From Planctomycetota bacterium (GTDB taxonomy: Bacteria > Planctomycetota > UBA1135 > UBA2386): a stretch of 64,000 nt of DNA. Within the stretch, counting starts at the first letter, position 1, and each line of letters starts with the position of its first letter. A model generated the notes under the pieces. It made no database searches and was not told where the DNA came from. It saw only the letters and a program-made list of their open reading frames with translations. The DNA lies in assembly GCA_021776805.1 (NCBI GenBank), contig JAJFFD010000092.1, positions 62,001 through 126,000 on the forward strand. Direction: 5' to 3'. Shown here in pieces: positions 17,364 to 27,003 of this stretch. Made by a program: the position numbers and the translations under genes.

Positions 17364-20210
17364 ATGAAATTCGATTTTGGTGGGATACCTAAGCTCTTCG
17401 GGAAGAGGCTGCAGCGGGTTTTTGGGTCGTCGAACCAGAGATTGTTAAACCGCTATCGCCCGCTGGTGAGCAAGATCAACGAACTCGAGGATTGGGCTAA
17501 GGGGCTGACGCAAGAGCAGATGAAGGCGCAAGCCGCCGAGTGGAGGCAGCAAATCGTCGCTGGTGAAAAGGACTTGGACGATATCCTGCCAGAGGCTTTT
17601 GCGATGACCCGTGAAGCCAGTACCCGGAGTATTGGCCTTCGCCACTTCGATATGCAATTGGTCGGTGGACTCGTTCTGCACACTGGCAACATCGCAGAGA
17701 TGGTGACCGGTGAAGGCAAGACTCTGGTGGCAACGCTTGCTGCGGCACTCAACGCCTTGTCTGGCAAGGGTGTGTATGTGGTCACGGTCAACGACTATCT
17801 AGCCAAGCGTGACCGTGATTGGATGGCGCCGATCTTCGAGTATATGGGGCTCACAGTTGGCGCGATCCAGGCTGCCATGGGCCCCTCGGAGCGACAGCCG
17901 CAATACGCCTGCGACATCATTTACGGCACCAACAACGAGTTCGGATTCGACTATCTGCGCGACAACATGAAGTGGCGCACGGAAGAGCAAGTCCAAAAGC
18001 AGCTCAACTTTGCCATTGTTGACGAGGTGGATTCGATTCTTGTCGATGAAGCCAGGACTCCGCTGATCATCTCAGGGCCACCTGAAGGTAAGACAGATCG
18101 GTATGTGACATGTGATCGCATTTCCCGTGCTCTCAAGGAGGGCGAGGACTTCGAAGTCAAGCTCAAGGAGCAGCAATGCCTTCTTACTGAAGTCGGCATG
18201 GCGAAGGCTGAGAAGATGGCCGGGGTGGACAGCTTCTACTCAGATCCAGCGAACATGGATTGGCCGCATCACATCGAGCAGTCGCTCCGTGCGCACTACA
18301 TCTACAAGCGTGACAAAGAGTATGTCGTTGCTGAGAACCAGAAGTCTGGCCGAGTAGAGGTCATCATTGTCGACGAGTTTACCGGTCGCCTGATGGCTGG
18401 TAGACGCTGGAGCGACGGTTTGCACCAAGCCGTTGAAGCCAAAGAAGGCATGACACCGCAGGAGGAGTCGCAAGTTCTCGCCACGATTACCTTGCAGAAC
18501 TACTTCAGGATGTTCAACAAGTTGGCGGGAATGACCGGCACCGCCATGACCGAGGCTTCGGAGTTCGCCAAGATCTACGACTTGGATGTTGTTGCTATTC
18601 CGACCAACAGGCCATTGGTGCGCGATGATCTGAATGACTTGATCTACCTGGATGAGAACGACAAGCACGAGGCGATTGTCGAGGATGTGCGCGAAGCCTC
18701 AGGCAAGGGTCGGCCAGTTTTGGTGGGGACGACTTCTATCGAGAAGTCAGAGAGCCTGTCCGCTTACTTGAAGAAGGCAGGCATCAAGCATGAGGTGTTG
18801 AACGCCAAGCATCACGAGCGGGAGGCAGACATCATCGCTCAGGCCGGGTCCAAGAGTGCGGTCACAGTCGCTACTAATATGGCCGGTCGTGGCACGGATA
18901 TCGTGCTTGGTGGGAACCCTGAGATGATGCTCGCCAAAGAGGTCAAGGAAGGGAAAGTCGAGGCGGAATCAGAAGAGGCAAAGAGCCGGCTCGCTGAGTT
19001 GAAACTGATTTGTGGAGATGCGCAGAAGGAGATTCTTGCCGAGGGCGGGTTGCTCGTGATCGGGACAGAGCGTCACGAGTCGCGTCGGATTGACAATCAG
19101 CTCAGAGGTCGTTGCGGTCGTCAGGGTGACCCCGGCGCTACACGATTCTTCCTCTGCTTCGACGATGATCTCATGCGGATTTTTGCCCGCGATTGGGTGA
19201 AGACGATGATGGAGCGGCTTGGGCTCAAGCATGGCGAAGTGATCGAGAGTCCGATGGTCACACGTGGTATCGAGCGGGCGCAGAAGAAGGTCGAAGCGAG
19301 AAACTTCGACATCCGTAAGAATCTGCTCGAATACGACGAGGTGATGGACAAGCAACGCAAGTTCATCTACGGCCAACGCAAGGAAGTGCTTCATAAGGAA
19401 GGCATCAAGGACAAGATCCTTGGCATGTTCGAGGAAGTGCTCGATATCCAGATCGATCTGCATGCCGGGGACAAGGATGCGCCGGTCGAGTACGACGAGA
19501 TTCGAAAGTGGTTCGTGCGCAAGGCTGGCGACCAGATTGATCTTGAAGGCCTTGAGGCTGTTGGCAGAGAGCAGTTGTTCGCTTGGTGCATCGAGCGCAT
19601 CGACAAGCACTTCGAGACCCGCGGCGCCCATTTTGGTGAGGAAGACTGGGCCAAGATTCAGCAGTTCTTGCTCCTCGACACCATGGATCAGAAGTGGAAG
19701 GATCACCTCCACGCCATGGAAGTTCTCAAGGCGGGCATCGGCCTGCGTGGTTACGCGCAGGTCGATCCAAAGAATGAGTACAAGAAGGAGGGGTTCGAGA
19801 AGTTCAAGCTCCTGAAGGAGGCCATTGCGGACCAAGTCACGAACTTGATCTTCAAGGTCGATCTTGGTGGTGAGCAGATGCGCCAGGCAAGGCCAGCTCC
19901 GCCGCCAATGCCCCGGCCGCAGGATCCGGTAACCGCCAAGGCTATGGTAGAAGCCCTGATTGCTGCCGGTCAGGCGCCGCCCGAGATGCTCAAGGCCATG
20001 GCCGAGGGTGGAGAGGTCAGGGTGACGCGGAAGCCACAGCAGTCGCAGAGGGCGACATCGTCCCCTGCCACAGCCAAAGCGCCGCAGACAACGAAGGAAG
20101 CTCCAGGAGGAGTTGCCAAGGTTGAAGGCAAGCGCGTGGGCCGCAACGATCCTTGTCCCTGCGGATCTGGAGTGAAGTACAAGAAGTGTTGCCATCCGGC
20201 CTTTGACTAG
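17364..20210 (+). CDS. secA: Preprotein translocase ATPase SecA
   Basis: Motor of the Sec export pathway, binding SecYEG at the inner membrane. It has Walker A 'TGEGKTLVATL' near residue 115 and the DEAD-like box 'VDEVDSILVDEARTPLI'. The second nucleotide-binding domain has 'TNMAGRGTDIVLGGNP' and 'QLRGRCGRQGDPG', and helical scaffold and wing domains follow. A ~60-residue Pro/Ala/Lys linker leads to the C-terminal zinc motif 'RNDPCPCGSGVKYKKCCH' (SEC-C), used with SecB-type partners. It is 948 residues. GAGGATGAGAGT before the ATG supplies the ribosome-binding site. The large minus-strand ORF inside it (18969-20195) is a shadow. Confidence 0.98.
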   Translation: MKFDFGGIPKLFGKRLQRVFGSSNQRLLNRYRPLVSKINELEDWAKGLTQEQMKAQAAEWRQQIVAGEKDLDDILPEAFAMTREASTRSIGLRHFDMQLVGGLVLHTGNIAEMVTGEGKTLVATLAAALNALSGKGVYVVTVNDYLAKRDRDWMAPIFEYMGLTVGAIQAAMGPSERQPQYACDIIYGTNNEFGFDYLRDNMKWRTEEQVQKQLNFAIVDEVDSILVDEARTPLIISGPPEGKTDRYVTCDRISRALKEGEDFEVKLKEQQCLLTEVGMAKAEKMAGVDSFYSDPANMDWPHHIEQSLRAHYIYKRDKEYVVAENQKSGRVEVIIVDEFTGRLMAGRRWSDGLHQAVEAKEGMTPQEESQVLATITLQNYFRMFNKLAGMTGTAMTEASEFAKIYDLDVVAIPTNRPLVRDDLNDLIYLDENDKHEAIVEDVREASGKGRPVLVGTTSIEKSESLSAYLKKAGIKHEVLNAKHHEREADIIAQAGSKSAVTVATNMAGRGTDIVLGGNPEMMLAKEVKEGKVEAESEEAKSRLAELKLICGDAQKEILAEGGLLVIGTERHESRRIDNQLRGRCGRQGDPGATRFFLCFDDDLMRIFARDWVKTMMERLGLKHGEVIESPMVTRGIERAQKKVEARNFDIRKNLLEYDEVMDKQRKFIYGQRKEVLHKEGIKDKILGMFEEVLDIQIDLHAGDKDAPVEYDEIRKWFVRKAGDQIDLEGLEAVGREQLFAWCIERIDKHFETRGAHFGEEDWAKIQQFLLLDTMDQKWKDHLHAMEVLKAGIGLRGYAQVDPKNEYKKEGFEKFKLLKEAIADQVTNLIFKVDLGGEQMRQARPAPPPMPRPQDPVTAKAMVEALIAAGQAPPEMLKAMAEGGEVRVTRKPQQSQRATSSPATAKAPQTTKEAPGGVAKVEGKRVGRNDPCPCGSGVKYKKCCHPAFD

Positions 20211-21597
20211 AAGCTCGCCAAACAGCCTGGGTCATTTGTCTTTAGATCGTCAAACCAGCGCTTGCTCGCCCCCGCTCTGGCGGGGCACAGCCGCGCTGGT
20301 CGTCTACCACCTTCTCTTCTTGCTGACGATTCCCGTTCTCGGGCCGATTCACATTTGGCGAATGTGCACGCGCCCGCGTTACCGAGCGAGCTTGCTCGCG
20401 AGGATGGGCAATCTTGCGCGATCCGAAGAGGGCACGCGCCCTATTTGGATTCACGGGGTTTCTGTCGGAGAAGTCAAAGCTGCGGCGACTCTCATTGAAT
20501 CCCTGCATGCGAGCATGCCAGATGTTGAACTGGTCATTTCAACCACAACCTCAACAGGCTTTGAGATCGCCAAGTTGATGTATGAGGGTGATCGAGTGAT
20601 CTACTACCCAGTCGACTTCGGTCCATTCCCCGGGCGTGCTCTTGACCGGATCAATCCCAGTTGCATCCTGCTGGTAGAGTTGGAGATTTGGCCGAATTTC
20701 CTTCAGGCCGCGGCCCGTCGATCGGTGCCCGTGGCTGTCATCAATGGGAGGATCTCGGACAAGAGCTACCGTGGCTACAAGACTGTGTTGTTCTTCCTGC
20801 CACAACTCTTTTGGGTTGAAGCCTACTTCGTTCAGGACATGGTCTATCGGGATCGTCTCCTTGGACTCGGGATTGATCCAGACAAGATCGCCCTCACGGG
20901 CAACATGAAGTACGACAGTGTGCACCTTGCCCATCCAGGACATGAGCCGTCTGAGCTGCGTCACTGGTTGGCGCCAGCCGGCGAACTCATCTTGGTGGCT
21001 GGTTCAACGCATGGTGAGGAAGACAGGAAGCTCGCCGAGCTGCTGCCCGGCCTGGCCAAGGGTTCTGATCGGGGAATTCGCCTGGTCGTGACTCCTAGGC
21101 ATCCAGAGCGATCACAGGCGGTTATTGGTGAATTGAGGGCTCTGGGCGTTGGCGCTCGCCGTTGGAGTGAGGGCATGCAGGCTTCCAATCCCATGGCAGG
21201 TGATGAGGTGCTGGTTGTAGATACCATCGGGCATCTCGAGACCTTCTATGCAGCCTGCGATATTGCCTTTGTCGGTGGCAGCATGGTGCCCCATGGCGGC
21301 CAGAACATGATCGAACCGGCTGCGATTGGCAAACCGGTAGTCTTTGGCCCGCACACATCGAACTTTCGGAAGGACGTGGAGTTGTTGCTTGCCGTCGACG
21401 CGGTACTCCAAGTCCGGGATTGGGAGGAGCTCGCCGCGACTCTGGCAAGGCTCCTTTCTGACGCTGAGGCTCGCAAGACGCTTGGCGAACGAGCGGTGGA
21501 ATTGATTCGAAAGAACCAAGGAGCCACTGAGCGCACGCGCCTTCTCCTAGAGCCGATCTTTCAGAAGGCGGGACTTCTGAAGGCCTCGGTAGTTTAG
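20203..21597 (+). CDS. waaA: 3-deoxy-D-manno-octulosonic acid (Kdo) transferase
   Basis: Transfers Kdo to lipid A precursor at the inner membrane, which implies an LPS outer membrane. The N-terminal hydrophobic anchor ('ALVVYHLLFLLTIPVLGPI') is followed by GT30 motifs 'IHGVSVGEVKAA', 'LVELEIWPNF', 'VINGRIS', 'TGNMKYD' and the Kdo-binding 'GGSMVPHGGQNMIEPAAIGKPVVFGP'. The start is TTG at 20203, overlapping the secA stop by 8 nt. A second TTG about 10 codons later is possible. Confidence 0.95.
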   Translation: MTRSSPNSLGHLSLDRQTSACSPPLWRGTAALVVYHLLFLLTIPVLGPIHIWRMCTRPRYRASLLARMGNLARSEEGTRPIWIHGVSVGEVKAAATLIESLHASMPDVELVISTTTSTGFEIAKLMYEGDRVIYYPVDFGPFPGRALDRINPSCILLVELEIWPNFLQAAARRSVPVAVINGRISDKSYRGYKTVLFFLPQLFWVEAYFVQDMVYRDRLLGLGIDPDKIALTGNMKYDSVHLAHPGHEPSELRHWLAPAGELILVAGSTHGEEDRKLAELLPGLAKGSDRGIRLVVTPRHPERSQAVIGELRALGVGARRWSEGMQASNPMAGDEVLVVDTIGHLETFYAACDIAFVGGSMVPHGGQNMIEPAAIGKPVVFGPHTSNFRKDVELLLAVDAVLQVRDWEELAATLARLLSDAEARKTLGERAVELIRKNQGATERTRLLLEPIFQKAGLLKASVV

Positions 21598-21698
21598 ATC
21601 ATGGCGACGGCGGCTAGGAGGCCGATCATCAGCAAGCCGAGAAGGGTGAGCACTACCGGCGTACGCTGGACAACTATGTTGGAGCTTCGAGCGATCAT
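21594..21698 (-). CDS. Candidate 34-residue membrane peptide
   Basis: A minus-strand ORF too short for the track reads 'MIARSSNIVVQRTP' followed by the hydrophobic helix 'VVLTLLGLLMIGLLAAVAMI' and a stop. Its stop overlaps the waaA stop by 4 nt in a convergent arrangement. The polar, basic-then-hydrophobic pattern is what a small single-pass protein looks like. An in-frame GTG at 21722 could extend it by 8 codons. The plus-strand 61-codon ORF over the same bases looks less protein-like. Confidence 0.35.
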   Translation of the reverse strand: MIARSSNIVVQRTPVVLTLLGLLMIGLLAAVAMI

Positions 21699-21727
21699 TG
21701 CGGTGGAAGGAATCGGAAGCACGTTGG

Positions 21728-21743
21728 CTGGCAGCGCTGCCAG
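21728..21743. repeat. 16-bp perfect palindrome
   Basis: CTGGCAGCGCTGCCAG reads identically on both strands. It lies between waaA and metK, just upstream of the 34-residue minus-strand ORF. It could be an operator or a hairpin, and no T-run follows on either strand. The remaining leader 21744-21937 before metK shows no riboswitch or promoter I can name. Confidence 0.4.
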
Positions 21744-21937
21744 ACTTCAGCAGCTTCCTGTCGGTCTAGTGCCGGATACTGATTAAGTTGCCGGACCGTG
21801 GCATGGCTTTTTGCCTGTTCTGGGTCGCATGGACTGCACGCATGCTGGCCACTGCTAATGACTGCAGGTAGACTCCTCCGCCCAACCGGTCAGCTTACTT
21901 CTACTCCAGCGAAATACACGCTCAGCCAAGATCCGCA

Positions 21938-23107
21938 ATGACCCAGGAACTCCGTCTCTTTACCAGTGAATCCGTCAGCGAGGGCCACCCTGACAAGGTC
22001 TGTGATCAGATCTCAGACGCGGTCCTAGACGCCCATCTCGATCAGGATCCCAGTTCGCGGGTTGCCTGTGAAACTTTGACCTCCCGCGGCCTGGTCGTGG
22101 TCGCTGGCGAAATCACCAGCTCCGCAACTGTGGACTACCAGGCGGTCATTCGGGGTGTCGTTGCAGACATCGGCTATAACGATCCTGAGATCGGCTTCGA
22201 CGCAGAATCCTGCGCCGTGTTGACTGCAATCGGAAAGCAGTCTGTGGATATCGCTCTTGGCGTCGATGCTGAGACTTCGCAAAGCCACGAGCAGGGTGCT
22301 GGCGATCAGGGGATGATGTTCGGCTTCGCCTGTCGTGAGACGGAGGAGTTCATGCCCCTGCCAATCCACTACAGCCATCGACTCCTCGAGGCCTTGGCTG
22401 AGGTGCGAAAGAGTGGCCGCTACTCCTTTCTGCGTCCGGACTCCAAGAGCCAGCTGACCGTCGAATATGACGCTGATCACAAGCCGAGACGCATTCACAC
22501 GGTGGTGATCTCGCATCAGCACAAGCCGGATGTCTCCGATGCAGAGTTGCATGAGGCGCTCCACACGGTTGCAAAGGAAGTCCTTCCAGGCGATCTCCTC
22601 GATGATTCAACCCGTTGGTTCTTGAACCCTACAGGTAGATTTGCCGAAGGTGGACCCAAGGCTGATGCGGGCTTGACCGGTCGAAAGATCATCGTCGACA
22701 CCTATGGCGGCATGGGGCGGCATGGTGGTGGCGCCTTCTCTGGCAAGGATCCGAGCAAGGTCGACCGGTCTGCAGCTTATGCCTCGCGTTGGGTGGCCAA
22801 GCATGTGGTTGCGAAGGGCTGGGCGGATCGCTGCGAGGTGCAAGTGGCCTACGCGATAGGCGTCGCTGAGCCGGTCAGCATCCGTTGCGACACCTTTGGA
22901 ACCTTGAACCAGGATTGCTTCAAGGATGAGAGCGCCCTGACCGCAAGGGTTAGAGAGCACTTTGGGAGCTACCTGCGTCCGGCTGGAATCGCTGAGCATT
23001 TCCAACTCAGGCGGCCCATTTACCAGCCCACCGCGGCCTATGGACATTTCGGGCGCCCCGAATTCCCTTGGGAAAAACTGGATCAACTGGAAGCGCTCGG
23101 CGACTAG
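21938..23107 (+). CDS. metK: S-adenosylmethionine synthetase
   Basis: Makes SAM from methionine and ATP. The N-terminal '[23 protein letters not shown]', the ATP-loop signature '[13 protein letters not shown]' and the phosphate-binding '[22 protein letters not shown]' are all intact. At 389 residues the length is normal. It completes the SAM cycle with ahcY. I see no copy of the SahR-like dyad in its leader. Confidence 0.98.
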   Translation: MTQELRLFTSESVSEGHPDKVCDQISDAVLDAHLDQDPSSRVACETLTSRGLVVVAGEITSSATVDYQAVIRGVVADIGYNDPEIGFDAESCAVLTAIGKQSVDIALGVDAETSQSHEQGAGDQGMMFGFACRETEEFMPLPIHYSHRLLEALAEVRKSGRYSFLRPDSKSQLTVEYDADHKPRRIHTVVISHQHKPDVSDAELHEALHTVAKEVLPGDLLDDSTRWFLNPTGRFAEGGPKADAGLTGRKIIVDTYGGMGRHGGGAFSGKDPSKVDRSAAYASRWVAKHVVAKGWADRCEVQVAYAIGVAEPVSIRCDTFGTLNQDCFKDESALTARVREHFGSYLRPAGIAEHFQLRRPIYQPTAAYGHFGRPEFPWEKLDQLEALGD

Positions 23108-23269
23108 AGCAAGACAACCCAAAGCGCCGAATTCCCCCTGGGAAGGGCTAGAAGGCTCTCTCCGAGGTAGACTGTGGTGGGCGTCCGTGCGTCTACGAAA
23201 ATCGGTTTCTGTGAGGGGTCGCGTGACTATCGACACCGCCCCCAAGCATGGTCGTGAGGTTGGTCAGTC

Positions 23270-24301
23270 GTGAATGATGAGCTCGAAGTATTCTTCTGTG
23301 ATCTCTGCGGCGCCTCCGTGCCCGCTACGGACTTGGATCGCGCCAGGGCCGAGCGCATGCATGGCAAGATTATCGGGCTGTGCTGCCTGACTGAGCTTCG
23401 ACCTAGCCAGAGCTCTGGATCCTCGCGCGCGGTCATTATGGCGAGCGCGCTCATTCTGCTGGTGTCGGTGGCCAGTTTGGGAATCTTCGTCGATTGGCGC
23501 CTGGGTGCCGATGCCCAGACCAGGCGTGGAGAGATTGCTCGAGTCATGGACTTGCTCCGTGGTCAGGACAACCGAATGGGCTCTGTCGAGATGCAACTAC
23601 GTGAGGCGCCAGCCGCAAGTGACCTCGAGGACATCAAGCGTGGATCGGATAACCTTCGGGATGGGTTGATCAACCTCGACCAGAGTCTGGCCAAGTCACT
23701 TGACGCTTCGGATGCAAAGCTTCAGGTGCTCATGGAGGCGATGGGCGAGTTGCGAAGGGCTGTTGATTTGCAAAGCGCGAAGATCTCGGATTTGCAGGAG
23801 CAGTCTGCCGAGGCCCTCCGGGATCTAGCCAGTATCCTGGCTCAGCCGGGAGCTCTCAGTTCGGCAGCAGGGCCGGAAGATTCGAGCTTCCCGATACCTG
23901 TTGGGGCCGGGAATTCACTGCCTGAGGAGCTTGCCATACACCTCCCTGGTCTGCTAGATGGCGATGCCGGGACGAGATTCGAGGCAGTAGATGAACTCTT
24001 GCAGAGTGGGGACGAGCGTGTCTTCGATTCCATTCTCCCCCTGGCCCAAGACCCAGACCCTTTTGTCCGCCGCTTGGTGTTAGAGGGTTTGGCAGGTGAT
24101 CGTGAGATCGATGCAGTTGAGACACTCATTCAAGCACTCGGGGACGATGAGAGCTTGGTGAGGTACACAGCCATTGCTTCTCTCAAGAAACTCACTGGAC
24201 AGAGCTTCCCTTTTGATGCTGAGGGATCGATAGACCAGAGAGCATCCATGCAAAAGCGGTGGGGCCAGTGGTGGAGCAAGAACAAGGCAGACTTCTTCTG
24301 A
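23270..24301 (+). CDS. Membrane-anchored zinc-finger/coiled-coil/HEAT protein
   Basis: Domains in order: an N-terminal four-cysteine module (CDLC near residue 10 and CC near 38), one membrane helix (~54-75), a coiled coil (~80-190), then HEAT repeats ('ATRFEAVDELLQSGDERVFD', 'FVRRLVLEGLAG', 'LVRYTAIASLKKLTG'). It ends with the 'FPFD...RWGQWWSKN' motif also seen at the end of the protein at 8560-9798. Start GTG with GAGG about 9 nt upstream. No function is known to me; the architecture suggests an envelope scaffold or regulator. Confidence 0.7.
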   Translation: MNDELEVFFCDLCGASVPATDLDRARAERMHGKIIGLCCLTELRPSQSSGSSRAVIMASALILLVSVASLGIFVDWRLGADAQTRRGEIARVMDLLRGQDNRMGSVEMQLREAPAASDLEDIKRGSDNLRDGLINLDQSLAKSLDASDAKLQVLMEAMGELRRAVDLQSAKISDLQEQSAEALRDLASILAQPGALSSAAGPEDSSFPIPVGAGNSLPEELAIHLPGLLDGDAGTRFEAVDELLQSGDERVFDSILPLAQDPDPFVRRLVLEGLAGDREIDAVETLIQALGDDESLVRYTAIASLKKLTGQSFPFDAEGSIDQRASMQKRWGQWWSKNKADFF

Positions 24302-24388
24302 GCGGTCTTGTGGGCTTGCCAGTGTGAGGGCGGGGAACGAGGTCTTTGCTTGCCTGAGCAGCCGCAAAGGGGCACCCTGCGGTGAGAG

Positions 24389-25849
24389 ATGGCAAAGCAG
24401 AATCGAACCAAGATCGTTGCGACCCTGGGGCCTGCGTCTCGGTCAGAGGATTTGATCAATCGACTCATTCGGGCTGGAGTCGACGTGTTTCGGCTAAACT
24501 CGGCTCATTCTGACCACGAAACACTGGTTGCTGATATTCGTAGGATTCGGAAGACTGCGAAGGCCCTCGATGCTGGAATCGGTGTTCTTGTGGATTTGCA
24601 GGGGCCCAAGATCCGGGTTGGGAGCTTCAAGACCGTTGAGCCAATCTGGCTTCGCCGCGGCGAAGAGCTGGTGATTTCCTGCATTCCGGGAGTCCTTGGT
24701 GAGGTTGGAGCAGGGAAACGGAAGACTCTCATAGGTTGCCGATATGAGGGCCTATACAAAGACTTGAAGGCTGGGGAGCGGATCCTTCTGGATGATGGCT
24801 ACATGGAGCTCCGTGTCTTGGGGATCAAGGGACGGGAGATCAGAGCGAAGGTCATATACGGGGGCCTCTTGAAGGAGCACAAGGGCATCAACCTGCCTGG
24901 GTCCCGGGTATCGATGGACAGTCTTACCCCGAAGGATCTGAAGGACTTGGAGTGCGCTCTCTCAGCTGAGGCAGACTTTGTGGCTCTTTCCTTTGTCAGG
25001 AAGGCGCAGGATGTGAAGCGTCTCAAGCAGCATGTCTCGCGCTTGAATTCAGATTGCAAAGTGATTGCCAAGATCGAGCGGCCTGAAGCGATCGATAATC
25101 TGGACGCGATCATTGCGGAATCCGATGGTGTGATGATTGCACGTGGCGATATGGGGGTGGAGCTCGGGCCTGAAGTAGTCCCCGCAATTCAGAAGAAGAT
25201 CATTCGCAAGGCAGTTGAGCAGCGGAAACCAGTGATCACCGCGACCCAGATGCTCGAATCGATGATTACGAATCCTAGGCCAACGAGGGCTGAGGCTTCT
25301 GATGTCGCCAATGCGATCTACGACGGATCCTCGGCGGTGATGCTGTCCGCGGAAACCGCCTCGGGAAAGCATCCTCTCCGGTCGGTGCGGATCATGGATC
25401 GCATCATCAGGCAGAGCGAGCAGGACATGTTTGGCGATTGGGAATACACCCGTCGTCGGCGGGCGAGGGGAAAGGGAAGCAGTGTGACGCAGGCCACGGT
25501 TAGAGCAGCTGCTTATGCAGCCTTGGAGGCGGACGCTCGGCTGATCGCGGCATTCACTGAGTCCGGCCAAACAGCCCTCTTGATCTCAGCTGAGCGAACG
25601 CCCACGAGGATCATCGCCTTCACGCCCTCGCAGCAGACCGTGCAGCGTCTGTCCCTGGCATGGGGCGTGACTGCCTACAAGGTTGGGAGAGTGAGGACAA
25701 GCCACGAGATGACCCTGGAAGGTGAGCGAATTCTATTGGAGCGGCGACTCGCCAAGACGGGGGACCGAATCATTGTCCTGGTGGGGAGCAGCCGCAGACC
25801 CGGGCTCACTAACATCATGAATATCAGGACCCTTGAGACCGGGAATTAG
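24389..25849 (+). CDS. pyk: Pyruvate kinase
   Basis: Converts phosphoenolpyruvate and ADP to pyruvate and ATP. The N-terminal 'RTKIVATLGPAS', the phosphate-binding 'VFRLNSAHSDH', the signature 'AKIERPEAIDN' through 'MIARGDMGVELG' and 'TATQMLESMI' are present. 'NAIYDGSSAVMLSAETASG' follows, with a full C-terminal allosteric domain. Length is 486, slightly longer than many. It has its own ribosome-binding site (GGTGAGAG) and no obvious operon partner. Confidence 0.97.
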   Translation: MAKQNRTKIVATLGPASRSEDLINRLIRAGVDVFRLNSAHSDHETLVADIRRIRKTAKALDAGIGVLVDLQGPKIRVGSFKTVEPIWLRRGEELVISCIPGVLGEVGAGKRKTLIGCRYEGLYKDLKAGERILLDDGYMELRVLGIKGREIRAKVIYGGLLKEHKGINLPGSRVSMDSLTPKDLKDLECALSAEADFVALSFVRKAQDVKRLKQHVSRLNSDCKVIAKIERPEAIDNLDAIIAESDGVMIARGDMGVELGPEVVPAIQKKIIRKAVEQRKPVITATQMLESMITNPRPTRAEASDVANAIYDGSSAVMLSAETASGKHPLRSVRIMDRIIRQSEQDMFGDWEYTRRRRARGKGSSVTQATVRAAAYAALEADARLIAAFTESGQTALLISAERTPTRIIAFTPSQQTVQRLSLAWGVTAYKVGRVRTSHEMTLEGERILLERRLAKTGDRIIVLVGSSRRPGLTNIMNIRTLETGN

Positions 25850-25866
25850 GCACGGCGTATTCCTGG

Positions 25867-25894
25867 TTGACAATCTCTCGGACGCCGATACCAT
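25867..25894 (+). promoter_or_regulatory. Sigma-70-type promoter for rplM-rpsI
   Basis: A perfect -35 box TTGACA (25867-25872) is separated by 16 nt from a -10 TACCAT (25889-25894, 4 of 6 matches). This is about 70 nt upstream of the rplM start and after the pyk stop. It is a strong candidate by sequence only. Confidence 0.5.
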
Positions 25895-25962
25895 CCCCCG
25901 CCTTTCCCTACCTGTTCCGGGCTTCCCCCGGGCCTGAGGGCCGATAGTGGCTCTCGATAAGG

Positions 25963-26409
25963 ATGACCAAGACGACCTTTGCAAGTGAAGCAGATCATCA
26001 GGCTGCGATGGCCAAATGGTTCATCGTGGACGCCTCGAAGCACGTTCTCGGGAGGATGGCGGTGCAAGTCGCCGAAGTTCTGATGGGCAAGCACACCCCC
26101 CTCTACACTCCGCACTTGAGTGTGGGCAACGGGGTCATCGTGATCAATGCTGACAAAGTCGGGGTCACCGGCAACAAGAAGGAGACCAAGGTCTACCGTC
26201 GATACTCCGGGTATCCTGGAGGATTGAAGGAGGCAAAGCTTGGTGAGTGTCTCGAAAACTCGTCAGAAGAACTCGTGAAACTTGCTGTAAGGCGGATGCT
26301 GCCCAAGAACAAGTTGGCATACAGCATGCTTAAGCGCCTGAAGGTCTATGCAGGTCCTGAGCATTCGCACACAGCGCAAAACCCGGAAGAGCTGAAGCTC
26401 GAAGGCTGA
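25963..26409 (+). CDS. rplM: 50S ribosomal protein L13
   Basis: The 'WFIVDASKHVLGRMAVQVAEVLMGK' opening, 'NADKVGVTGNKKETKVYRRYSGYPGG' and 'AVRRMLPKNKLAYSMLKRLKVYAG' are the family's core segments. Length 148, typical. It forms the conserved two-gene operon with rpsI. The start has GATAAGG just upstream. The N-terminus carries about 15 residues before the core. Confidence 0.98.
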   Translation: MTKTTFASEADHQAAMAKWFIVDASKHVLGRMAVQVAEVLMGKHTPLYTPHLSVGNGVIVINADKVGVTGNKKETKVYRRYSGYPGGLKEAKLGECLENSSEELVKLAVRRMLPKNKLAYSMLKRLKVYAGPEHSHTAQNPEELKLEG

Positions 26410-26425
26410 GAATTAGGAGCAGGAT

Positions 26426-26827
26426 TTGGTACTCGCTAGCGATCCATACGTTTGGGGAACGGGACGGAGAAAAACCGCCGTTGCAAGAGTCAGAATCCGG
26501 GCCGGAACTGGACAGTTCCAGGTCAACGGCAAGCCGGTCGAGGATTTCTTCAAGACTGAAGACACCCTGAAGGCCGCGAGACAGGCATTTGTCGCGACGG
26601 AGTCTGGGGCGCAGTACGACATCAAGGTGCGAGTTAGCGGTGGTGGAATCACCGGGCAAGCCGGCGCGGTATCCCTTGGAGTTGCGCGAGCCCTGAAGAT
26701 CGACAATCCGAACTTCGAGCACACGCTGCGTGAGAACGGCCTCTTGACTCGCGATCCTCGGATGATCGAGCGTAAGAAGTACGGTCTCCGTAAGGCTAGA
26801 AGGGCTACTCAATTCTCCAAGCGCTAA
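26426..26827 (+). CDS. rpsI: 30S ribosomal protein S9
   Basis: The core 'GTGRRKTAVARVRI', 'DIKVRVSGGGITGQAGAVSLGVARAL' and the C-terminal 'RKKYGLRKARRATQFSKR', which reaches the P-site tRNA, are intact. The start is the rare TTG at 26426 with AGGAG 6 nt upstream. No ATG or GTG is available before the core. It lies 16 nt after rplM. A CCAGC-CGAA-GCTGG hairpin without T-run follows the stop. Confidence 0.97.
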   Translation: MVLASDPYVWGTGRRKTAVARVRIRAGTGQFQVNGKPVEDFFKTEDTLKAARQAFVATESGAQYDIKVRVSGGGITGQAGAVSLGVARALKIDNPNFEHTLRENGLLTRDPRMIERKKYGLRKARRATQFSKR

Positions 26828-27003
26828 TCGTTCTCTCCAGCCGAAGCTGGCCCACAAGGCCCCCTGCGCACTTGGCTGATCGGATGGGATTGCTGGAAAG
26901 AATGCCGCTCCATATGAATGGGAGTCGGCAGGGTTCTTGGGTGCTTTGCCTCCGGCCTTGAAGTTGGCGCGGGTCTATCTGGACGATAAGCTGGCGGGTC
27001 TCA

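Noticed and set aside
18969-20195. 408-residue minus-strand ORF within secA
   Set aside because: Fully antisense to unmistakable SecA sequence and has no protein-like motifs.
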